Of a DNA stretch of 64,000 nt, positions 35,493-47,720 are shown piece after piece. Each line of letters begins with the position of its first letter. The stretch's first letter is position 1. The position numbers and the translations under genes are program-made. Below the pieces are notes generated by a model. That model ran no database searches. It was not told the DNA's origin and saw only the letters and a program-made list of their open reading frames with translations. The DNA is from Diploscapter coronatus. Taxonomy: Eukaryota; Nematoda; Chromadorea; Rhabditida; Rhabditidae. The stretch covers positions 30,961,201 to 31,025,200 of the forward strand of contig OZ038422.1 in NCBI GenBank assembly GCA_964036155.1, read 5' to 3'.

Positions 35493-37875
35493 TTATTGTT
35501 GGAGCATCCAGTCTGGAGGCTGGACGAAGAACACCCCGCCATCGTTCGCGCAATATGTTGGACAAACCTGAATTGTGCATTTCATGAGTGCTCTATCGTG
35601 ATCGGAGTCACAAGGAATTTCATTTTTATTATGCAATAGAGGAATTTTAGAAAATTCTGCGAAACAATGTATTCATTTGTAAAAACTTTCGAGGAAAAAT
35701 GAATTTTTCCTCCCCAATTTATCATAACCGTATTCAACAAGGTCCGATCTAGTAAAAATTCAAATATTCCTACTCCTTTGCTTCCCTCGTCTCCTTGTTC
35801 GCCCATCGCTCCTTGGAAGCCTCTCTCTCCCTTGTCTCCCGATATTCCGTCTTTTCCTTAATTTTTACGGTTCATAATAATACTTTTTCAGAAAACACCT
35901 TTCCGCCCTCTTGGACCCTGAGAGCCCTGCGGGCCATCGATTCCAGGCATTCCGACAGGACCTAAAAATGTTAAAAGAACGCATTTCCGAGAAAAAATGA
36001 GAAATTTCAAACCCTGTATCCCTGGCGGGCCTTCTTCCTAAATAAAAATAATTGATATTTTACTCAAATTTGAAAACTCTGACCCCTCTTTCGCCTGGAG
36101 GTCCAGGTATGAACGGCTGTGGAACAGCGTCTTCTCCCGATTCACCCATCTGAACCACAAAAAAATATATATAATCTGGTAAAACTGAGTTTCAGGCAAA
36201 AGCGTGAACTCTATCATAAATCCAACGTTAGTTTCTTTGGAAAAATGCCACAACTAAAAAATCTAACCGTACCTCGCCCATGAGACCCTGAAATTATATG
36301 CATCATTTTTAGATTGTTTCTTTACGACTGTCTACCGGAATTCCTCTAGCTCCCATCTGGCCTTTCGGTCCAATATCGCCGTCCTTCCCCCGGATACCGT
36401 CTGAATTTTGTCGGTGAGTCTCGAGATGCTACAGAAGCATCAGCAAACCTTTTCCAGGAACCCCTCTTGGCCCTGTCTCGCCTTTCAATCCACGAATTCC
36501 AGGCGGACCTGAAATGCTTATCTTGCAATAATCGATCTGTCAGAAGTGAGAACTTATGAGTTGTGCAATAATGATATCCACATCCCTAACAATATATTTC
36601 AAACTTCACTTTCCTAGCTTATTCCCAACCTTTTCACCCCTTCACCTTTCATCGTTACTCTATTGTGAACTGCTGTGAATTTCGTAAATAAGCATAGAAA
36701 TTAAAATGCTTACCCTGTGGTCCTCTCGGACACGGATCAGGGCACATCAGCTTGAAATCGATGGGCGGGTCGCAAGGTAGTCGAGCAGGTCTTCCGGGAA
36801 TTCCGGGCGAACATAAAATTGACAATGATACGTTCAAATATAACCAACTCGAAATCTGACAAAAAATAAGAAAAAGTCATTTTTTACCTGGCTCTCCTCG
36901 CAAGCCATCTCGACCTCGTAAACCTGGCCTACCCCGAGGATACTCGCATCTGAAACGCTCGTTTTTATCAAATAGGAAAAGTGGAACGCGGCGATAAGAT
37001 TTATGGTCGAGTGTTTTTGGACGTAGGACCGTTTTTTCCTTCTTAAATAAAGATTCTGCAAGAGCGACAATTTCGTTCATTAATTACATAACTGTTTCAT
37101 CGGTTTATCGGTTTATAAACTCGATATGGTAAGTGGAAACGAGGAAACTATTTCAACCGTCTCATACGTAGAGTTATGTACTCAGGATAATGAACTCATT
37201 GATTTGAAAAATTCAGACTAAAATAGAAATGTTATTATGAACAGGGAAGTTAAAGCTCATTTTGGATGCGCAGTGCAATGTTGATAAGCTCGATAATTTC
37301 TTATTGAGCGTAAAACATCATCTACACAAGTATTTTTGAGTCTTATCGAAAATCAATTTCCTACTTGCACTCCTGTTGGCCTGTTGACTTGAGCCATTCA
37401 TCGACCTCGTCTCGCTTCTTTCTGGTTGCATTGATGGAATCGAAGAATCCGAAATCTCTGAGCATGAAGGTCAGCTCTTCCGATGTCCGCTGAAATATTG
37501 AAATTGTGATTATGTCTTCCTATATTCCACTTTGACTTCGATTATTTAGACAAATTTCATTTCAATTCCTCTTGCCTCTTATCATCGGTAGGACTTATCG
37601 ATCATTAGTGCATTTTATTCAAGGCCATTAATTGACTTGGGATATTGGGCCACAATTTTTTTCAGAAAATCGATAATTTTATGCCCTACCTCACATATCA
37701 TCGCATCGGTTTCTAGCTGTGAACCGATATTACTGGAGAAATCGTGCAGCAAGGGAATGTAGAGCGTGAGGATGACCGTCGATGCGACGGTAACGGCCAG
37801 AGACACGCCAGTGACGAGTCGATAGGCATAGTCCCTAGCCGCTTCCGGATCCGGAACCCCCGGATCTGAGGCCAT
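35493..37875 (-). CDS. Cuticle collagen, 307 aa, 12 exons including a 15-nt exon
   Basis: Exons 37690-37875, 37365-37489, 36888-36949, 36714-36812, 36449-36508, 36336-36400, 36273-36287, 36084-36149, 36013-36037, 35899-35961, 35774-35856 and 35493-35567 sum to 924 nt and keep frame and Gly-X-Y register. The N-terminal cuticle-collagen domain has a membrane-like segment (YRLVTGVSLAVTVASTVIL). Next come a furin-type RKKR (exon 2), short triple helices, a Cys-rich break (CDPPIDFKLMCPDPC), more Gly-X-Y, and the typical C-terminus CPTYCANDGG. Exon 4 appears to follow an AT rather than AG acceptor (36813-36814). The frame is open upstream to 38220, but a TTTTAG acceptor at about 37896 argues for the start at 37875. 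No orthologue is assigned. Confidence 0.85.
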
Positions 37876-39149
37876 GCACTGCGGTATTTTAGATCCTAAA
37901 ATGAAAAATAAGACGAAGATAATGAAAATAATGGACGCTATCATAACAGAAAAATGCCTTAATTTTCTAAAAACGATAACAAATAACACTATCAGTAAGA
38001 TAAGAAAGCAATAAAATGTGAAAGATGATGAACAGATGTGTGGACAATTAGACGTGGAAAGTGGATTGATGATTCGTACCGAAAAACGAAAATGAGAGTG
38101 AAATTGTAGGTCAAAGAGAAAGGAAAGTTGATGAAAGGGGAAAATAATCGGAATGCTTAGCAGAAAAAGGAGAGGATAAAAACGCGACGAGAGATCCTGA
38201 AAATCGCGATTCCAAATCATTTTTCATCGACCCGAGGCGATCTCCATCACTCATTGAAAGATGACCTAATTGCGGCAAAAACGCAGAAGGAAAGGCGTGT
38301 CGCGCAGGAAAGAAAACGTAAGCCTCTTTCTCTTTCCGACTTTCAGCGTTCAATAAAACTTAAGCCGCCTGATGCAAGCATTCCTTGATTTTTTCCAGAC
38401 AATTAGACAATCGTGGATAATGCATTTAGCGAATGCAATAACACAGCGGCTAAAGTACAAGAGTCAAAATTTGGAAGGAAATTGATCTGGTTAGATTGAA
38501 ATCTAAGTGATATACCCTGTTTGAAACATCTGAACAATTATTGTGAATGGAGATATAAATTGGACCTGAGCTAGATTCGTGCAACATTAAAATATTGTCA
38601 AGATTTGCAGACGCAGAATAATTTGATCTTCATGGTCTTCAGTTTCCTATTGACTGAAAGCTCGACTCTGACCCAATCCTTTCTTCCTATTCTACTTTTG
38701 CATTTATTTTCTTGGAAAGAAATTCTCGTCTTTGGAAAAAGTACTAGTCTCAATCTTCAGAAGACAATTATTCGCAGTCCAAAATATCAAAACATCTCAA
38801 ATCTCCAATATCTTGAAATTATCTTATTTTTGAAAGTTCATCCGCTCGACTCGAGTCTGGGCATTGCTCTGTTTTTGAAAGATCGATCACTCGACTCGAG
38901 TCCGGACCAATCCCTGTGTTTCCCTCCTTCTTTTCCTCTCACATTTCCCCGCGTTTTAACTCTTATCGACCCCTTGCCAAACTATTCAAGAAGCAAACTC
39001 GATCATTTATTTACGCTTCACGTTTCTATCGCATAACCTTTGCATCATTCTCTTCCTGTCTTGAGCTTATATAAGTTCCAGCTTATTCGATTACTGCATA
39101 GTTTTGACATTTTTCAATATTTTCAAGTTTTCTTTTCAGTTTAGAAGAC
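37876..39149. promoter_or_regulatory. Divergent intergenic region between collagen 2 (-) and P450-1 (+)
   Basis: About 1.3 kb. It includes TTATATAAG (39067-39075), 75 nt before the P450-1 ATG. The block before it (GCATCATTC...CTT) is shared with the P450-2 upstream region. Open frames here have skewed composition and no family resemblance. Confidence 0.45.
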
Positions 39150-41655
39150 ATGCTCCTGATATTGTTCATCGCATTTGTTGCATATCTGCTTTATCAAATG
39201 TACTGGAAGAGACGAAATCTTCCACCAGGTATTTTGAATTTTTATCTAACACCTTCTTTATGAACCTGAAGGCCCAATGCCATTCCCCCTGGTCGGAAAT
39301 CTTCCACAATTACTCTCTTCTGAAGAGCCAGGCTATGAAGCATTCATTGGTTTGAAGTAGGAGTTTAAGAAAAATATAAAACCATTATCAACACACTTAG
39401 AAAGAAGTACGGCAAAATCTACTCCTTCGGCTTCGCAACGTTGAACGGAGTTGTCATCTGCGACTGGGATCTAATAAAAGAGACCTTTATAAAGGATGGG
39501 AATAGTTATACCGGAAGACCAATTTTCCCTATCAATAACATGATAAGAAGTGAGTTCTTCCATAATTGAAACTTTTCAGCCGCAACCGCGATTACAGTTG
39601 CGGTTCGGTTGTAAAAAATTTAATATTGATGCGATTCGGTTCGGTTGTGGTAGAAAAAAATGTAGAAGATGTGATGCGATTGCGGCTGCAATACTTTGAA
39701 AAAGTCCCAAGTCTTAGTTTCTCAATCTTATTCTCAGAAAAATAGCAATTTGGATACTTGCGTGATTGTAGTTTGAAAATTTATTCAAATTAGATAAAAT
39801 AACGTTGCTGTAAGGAGTCTAAATCGCCATTCAAATCCTTTTCAAGTAATTTGACTTCTAGGAGGCAATTACGGTGTGATTGATACTGTTGGTGAGCGGT
39901 GGGTGACGCACCGACGATTCCTTCTGCATTTCCTGCGTGACATGGGTATGGGCAAAAATCTGATGCAAGAACGAGTAATTTTAAATAGATTAAATAAACT
40001 TGATAAAACAGGTAAATTTTAGGTAATAACTGAAGTTCGGAATATGATTGACAAATTGAAAGTCGAGTATAAGAAGGGACCGATAGATCTGTCGGATCAC
40101 ATCGACTTAGGTGTCGGAAACATAATTACTTCACTGGCCTTTGGATTCAGATTTGACGAAGTCGGTGAAACTTCTCCATTTTTCAAACAAGTTGGCAATA
40201 TTTAGTCTCGAGAAGGAGAGTTTCTCCACATGAAGCATGCTTTGGCAGCACACGCGAAGATCTCTGGAGAACCTGCGGGCTTCTTGCTAACGATGTTCCC
40301 TTGGATCCGATATCTTCCATATTTCAGCGGGAAATATGCAAGTACGAAAAATCAGTTTTGAAAAATAATCTTTGAAAATTCAGCCATAAAATACAACGTT
40401 GATTTGATGTATAAACTAGTTGACGACCAACTTGCTATTCATCAGAAGACCGTCGATTATGACACTGAAGATGCATCGGATGTCGTTGAAGCATATCTGA
40501 AGGAGATGAAGAAACGTGAAGGACAACCAGATTTTGGAGGATTCGAGTAAGAACTCGGAAAGTCGAAACTTCTAATTTGAAAAATTTTAGAATGGACCAG
40601 CTCAAATCAATCTGCTTCGACTTATGGGTGAGTTTACATATTTCTGGAAAAAAAATTCTGCTGATTTATTTCATTTAAGATAATTGTGACGTTATCCTGT
40701 ACTTATCACTGCGTTTAGAATTAGGAAGTTTAGAAAAACATGAAATATGAAAGGAAGAACAAGTGGTAAGTAGAGGGAGAGTGAAGTTGATATCGTAGTG
40801 AGAGGTACAGGATTGCAATTATGAACAGGAGTATCGAAAAATTAAATAAACTTTCATTCAGAATCCATACTCACATTTTTAGATAGCTGGAATGGAGACT
40901 ACTTCCAACACGATTTATTGGACAGTTCTCTACGTTTTACATGATCCAGAAGTTGCTCAAAAAATGCACGACGAATTGAACAAGCATATTGGGGGAGACA
41001 GAATCGTAACAATCGACGATAAGGCTAATTTGAACTATCTCAACGCCGTCATAAATGTAAATTTCTCTCTCACTCTTTTAAAGTGAATCCTTAGTTTAGG
41101 AAGTTCAACGGCTAGCGAATTTGCTGCCAAACAATTTGTTGCACACGACGACCAAGGAAGTCGAGATCGAAGGATACAAGATTCCTGCAGACACCGCTAT
41201 AGTCGCGCAAATCTCTACTGTCATGTACGATGAAAAGGCAAGGAGTTTTGGAGAAAAAAACTCTCAATAAATTCGTTTTAGATCTTCCCTGAACCTTACA
41301 AATTCAAGCCGGAAAGACATCTTGATGAAAATGGAAACTTGAAGAAAATTGAAGAGGTATGAATATTTTTTATTCCAATTTATTCATTGAGAGCGTTTAG
41401 CTTTCTCCGTTTTCTGTCGGCAAGCGGCAATGTCCGGGCGAAGGATTAGCCAGGATGGAGCTTTTCCTGTTTATTGCAAATCTTTACAACCAATTTGAGG
41501 TATGAGTTTTTTTTTTTTAATTTCAGCAAATAAATTAGAATTGAAATCTTTAGATTTTGCCTGTTGACTCCAATAATTTACCGACAACGAGGAAAACCTG
41601 GGGAATAACGATGGGAGCACAGAAATATCAAGTCATTCTAAAATCTCGATTTTAA
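39150..41655 (+). CDS. Cytochrome P450, CYP2-clan (CYP33-like), copy 1
   Basis: Thirteen exons close in phase to 495 aa: 39150-39228, 39272-39356, 39401-39549, 39862-39974, 40023-40160, 40206-40341, 40384-40546, 40591-40627, 40883-41056, 41100-41237, 41282-41356, 41401-41499 and 41554-41655. It has an N-terminal membrane anchor followed by [10 protein letters not shown]. The I-helix is AGMETTSNT, the PERF-type segment is FKPERHL, and the heme loop [10 protein letters not shown] contains the Cys ligand. All are intact, so it should be an active ER monooxygenase of xenobiotic or lipid metabolism. An apparent in-frame TAG at about 40203 is an intron end (40161-40205), as the paralogue shows. The intron after 41237 uses a GC donor (AAG|GCAAGG). 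Confidence 0.93.
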
Positions 41656-42850
41656 GCCTTAGATCAAAAAGTAAAATAGCTATGTATTAGCATAAATTGT
41701 GTAGAATGTTTATATCAATTATTTCATATCATAATTAATAGCACTTGAAAAAATCATTTTATGATGCTAAATATCTCTTAACTCATATTACTTATTTCTT
41801 TATCAGTGATTCTATTTCAACGTTTTTGAAGAAAAAACCTAATTGAAATCTATACTAAATCTTCAAAAAAATATTCTTGCCAGTTTTATTCATTAGGAAG
41901 GTTTGAAATATGTGTGTGTATTTTTTATGTTAAATGCCGATAAAGATTCGTTAAATTTGGTGAGTATTGATTGTTTGTCCAAATTTGGCTGAAATCAAGA
42001 GAATTTGCATCAGATAATTATCTCGGTCGAGAAATATGATTTGGTAACAATTTTATTGTCACGCTTGAACTTTATGGCATTGTGATATAATTAGAGAGCA
42101 CAAGTGATATTCCCGATGTGAAAACAAAGTCATGGAAGTATTTTTCTAGAGATTCTGTAGGACTAGACAGGGTTATAGCAAAAAATCGCATGAAAAACGG
42201 ATCAGTGTAACCAAAGATATGAACTTCTGAAGACGACGACCCAAATTTATATCTAATAATGGAAAAAGAAACCAAGAAAAAATGGCTTCGCAAATTTTCG
42301 AAAATTTTAGCGAAATTCCTTTCCTTGACTTTGACTTAGGAAAGCCAAGTGGTTTTTCAAAATAGGTTAAATTGGATAAATTAATATCAGTGTGATGGCC
42401 GAGATAGGTACAAACTCAAAACTTTTTAGATTTTCAAAAACAGTCCATCCTATCAAAAGTTATGATCATTCGAGCTTCGACGTCGTTCATGCCTTCAAAA
42501 GGCCCTTTTCGAAGAACCAACGACGCCATCACTTCGGGCGTATTTTATTACCCTAATTGGTGTCTTGGTTTCATGAAATTATCAACTAATTAACGACAAT
42601 TGAAGCGTCGAAAAATTTCATGCGTTCTTTCTCTCCCTCAAAAGGGGGACACTTGGGCTCCCTACTTTGACTTCATAGAGTGAGCGGGACTCGTGCCCTA
42701 ACTCATATTTCTAACATTCGTCAGTCTTTCGAATTCATGCAATTGTACACTACGATGCAATCAATCGACGTTCCAGCGATAACTCAACAAAAACGAGTAT
42801 TTTCCTATCGATTATTTGGAATTTTCTATATTCAATTTTTCTAATTTCAG
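41656..42850. other. Intergenic, no gene seen
   Basis: AT-rich. The 73-codon minus frame at 42072-42293 has no recognisable features. A TTTCAG directly before the next ATG at 42851 looks like a trans-splice acceptor. Confidence 0.45.
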
Positions 42851-43779
42851 ATGAGCAACCGGGGAAATTCATCGAGAAATTTTGGGAGGGGAGTAGAATC
42901 GACCAATCCCATCGATCCGACATTTGTAAGTCATAAAGTTTTCTCGATTCACTTTTATTTTTTGATGAAACAAAAATTCATTGCATTGCATTATCTTGGC
43001 AGAATCTCTAAAACATTGAATAATTTATACAAAATTCTATCACTTGCTATTTCAACTTCATTAATATTTAGCAAACTCAACTACCCGAATTCATCAACGA
43101 CCTCAATGTACAACAGAAGGCAATTTTTCAAATGATTTGGAACAATCCGGAATTGTCTCTGAACGAGAAAATCGCCTGCATGGATGAGCTGATGGATAAA
43201 CTGACACTCGAGACGAAGAAGAAATATCGATCCTGGAGATTTGAGCACGATAAATCTACAGTAGGTTAAATTAATTAACAAAGCTTGGAATAAATCGAAA
43301 ATATCAAGATTTTTTATTGATAAAAACGCGAAAATCAAGACATAGACTAATTGATAAGCTAGTCTTAAGAGAATAATTTAGATGGGCATGTTCTGTCTTG
43401 ATATAAGAAAGCATGCCATTTTCAGTTTCCAAAATATACAAAACTAACTTTAGATCGACAAATTTTTGAAGAAACAGCAACCAGAACTACAAGTTGTCAT
43501 TAGACAGATACTCAGTTCAACGAATTCCCTAGGTAAATTCAAATTTTCGACAGTTTTTATTTGAATATTTCAGAGGACTTCTATAAAACAATGCTCGTTT
43601 TGCAGCCGAGCTTCAAAGACAAATACTTGTTCAATGAATTCGCAGCCGGTGAATTTCTGATGGTGCCGCCATCCTACAATCCGGGTACTTTTGGCACCGC
43701 CGTAGGCATGATGAACGCGGTAGAGGGAGGGAATGCAGTAGGGGGAATAACAGAGTTTGGGGGTTTACTTCTTTATTAA
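42851..43779 (+). CDS. DUF148 (SXP/RAL-2)-like helical protein
   Basis: Exons 42851-42925, 43072-43260, 43454-43532 and 43574-43779 (TAA) give 182 aa. The middle of the protein is predicted helical, with an aromatic/charged pattern (FQMIWNNPELSLNEKIACMD, then KKKYRSWRFEHDKS) that resembles the nematode DUF148 domain, usually secreted. Here no signal peptide is visible, which is unusual. The C-terminus is Gly/Met/Val-rich. An upstream signal exon cannot be excluded, because the ATG follows an acceptor-like TTTCAG. The family assignment is tentative; that the gene is real is likelier. Confidence 0.6.
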
Positions 43780-43867
43780 TCTAAGAGATACATACCCACG
43801 ACTTTATGGGCGTGCATGAGACTCTATGAGACTTCCTTATCAGTAACATTATGAGGGTTTTATACTG

Positions 43868-43887
43868 CGAGAGAGAGAGAGAGAGAA
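43868..43887 (+). repeat. (GA)n microsatellite
   Basis: Simple GA run of about 18-20 nt between the DUF148-like gene and the small transmembrane ORF. Confidence 0.8.
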
Positions 43888-43944
43888 TTGTAAGTGGGGA
43901 TGTCACAATGGAGTAGGATTTTTCTTCCGATAACCGCATAATTA

Positions 43945-44220
43945 ATGCAGAACTTCAGCGATACCAAATCTCACGCACAGACGTCGAATAAGAATTCAGA
44001 AAAAACAAAACCTACTGGTAGTTACATTGATACAACATGCAATGTGCCGAATGAAAAGTGCAGAGACCTAAGAGTGGACGTCAAGAAAAATCAAAATCAT
44101 AAGAAAGGAGTGCGGGACAGGGGTCCGTCGATTTGGCTGATTTGCACATATGCTATTCAGTTTTTCACGCTGATTCTCGTGGTGCTATCCGTTTTTTTCC
44201 TAAAAATGCAAGTGGGTTGA
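43945..44220 (+). CDS. Small single-pass membrane ORF, 91 codons
   Basis: Hydrophilic, Lys/Asn/Thr-rich N-terminal part, then a basic patch (KKGVRDRGPS) and one strong membrane segment (IWLICTYAIQFFTLILVVLS) near the C-terminus. This suggests a type II or tail-anchored protein, or the first exon of a larger one (CAA|GTGGGT could be a donor). The region 44068-44235 is repeated inverted at 44330-44492. Function unknown. Confidence 0.35.
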   Translation: MQNFSDTKSHAQTSNKNSEKTKPTGSYIDTTCNVPNEKCRDLRVDVKKNQNHKKGVRDRGPSIWLICTYAIQFFTLILVVLSVFFLKMQVG

Positions 44221-44492
44221 GTTATGCTAATTTTAAGTTTCTATAGACCCCATGTCAGAAAAATTCATAACTTCCTTATTTCTGAACCAAATGGAACGCG
44301 GTTTTCAGCATTGGATATCCCATGAAAAACTCTACAAATAATGTAACTTTGCCCACTTGCATTTTTACGAAAAACGGATAGCACCATGAGAATCAGCGTG
44401 AAAAAGTGAACAATATATGTGAAAATTAGCCAAATCAACGGACCCCTGTTCCGCATCACATTGAATAGTCCTGACATTCACTCTTAAGCTTT
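44068..44492. repeat. Inverted repeat of a membrane-segment exon
   Basis: Left arm about 44068-44235, right arm about 44330-44492, loop about 95 bp. Both arms encode the same membrane segment (plus: RDRGPSIWLI; minus: RNRGPLIWLI). The minus frame, 44265-44477, is 70 codons. The arms differ by a 2-nt indel just after the segment, so their downstream frames differ. Confidence 0.65.
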
Positions 44493-44556
44493 TCTATAGA
44501 TTTCTCTATTGAATTTTCAAAAATCTCACCTAAAATTCTAATCTGTCGAGTTTCAG

Positions 44557-47237
<2,681 letters not shown>

Positions 47238-47720
47238 GCTCTTTTTCTTCACTTCAGGACCGTTCAGAAATTCTCAAACTTGTGAAATTTTGAACCGCAT
47301 GAAAAGAGACAGTATGTCTTATGGAGAGGCGAAAAGAAAGATGATATCTTTCTCTTGACTAGGCATGCTATCTCATTTTATACGATTGACTGCGGTTCGA
47401 AATTTTCCAAATCTGGAAACTTGTTTTTTATTTTGTCGATTTTTGGCTATTTCTGTGTTTTCCGAAATTAAAAAAAAACATACATTTCAAACTACCAATT
47501 TATTTGACACAAATTTAGGTGAAAGATTGAAAATTTAGATTCAAATCTGAATCCAAAGCAGGCAAGAATACAGGATAAAACTTGTGGAAAATGTGAGAAG
47601 AAAACATCCCTAAAATGATCAAAATAAAATGTTATAAATTCGAGCGAATGATGGATGAAAATCACAGGAAAATGAAATGAATAATGGAAAGGATCACTAG
47701 CGAATTTTCGCGTGGAGACC

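Noticed and set aside
35377..35571. 64-codon plus-strand ORF
   Set aside because: Antisense to the last exon of collagen 2.
37876..38220. Collagen 2 frame is open for a further 115 codons upstream, adding extra hydrophobic segments
   Set aside because: Composition is Phe/Ile/Ser-driven AT-rich intergenic style, and a TTTTAG acceptor lies between it and the ATG at 37875, which gives a normal cuticle-collagen N-terminus.
39351..39360. Second TAG in P450 copy 1 after the IGLK codons
   Set aside because: An intron (39357-39400) with donor GTAGGA and acceptor CTTAG restores KKKYGKIYS, matching copy 2.
40161..40205. In-frame TAG in P450 copy 1, suggesting a pseudogene
   Set aside because: The paralogue has a GT...TTTTAG intron at exactly this point. 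Treating 40161-40205 as an intron restores phase and sequence.
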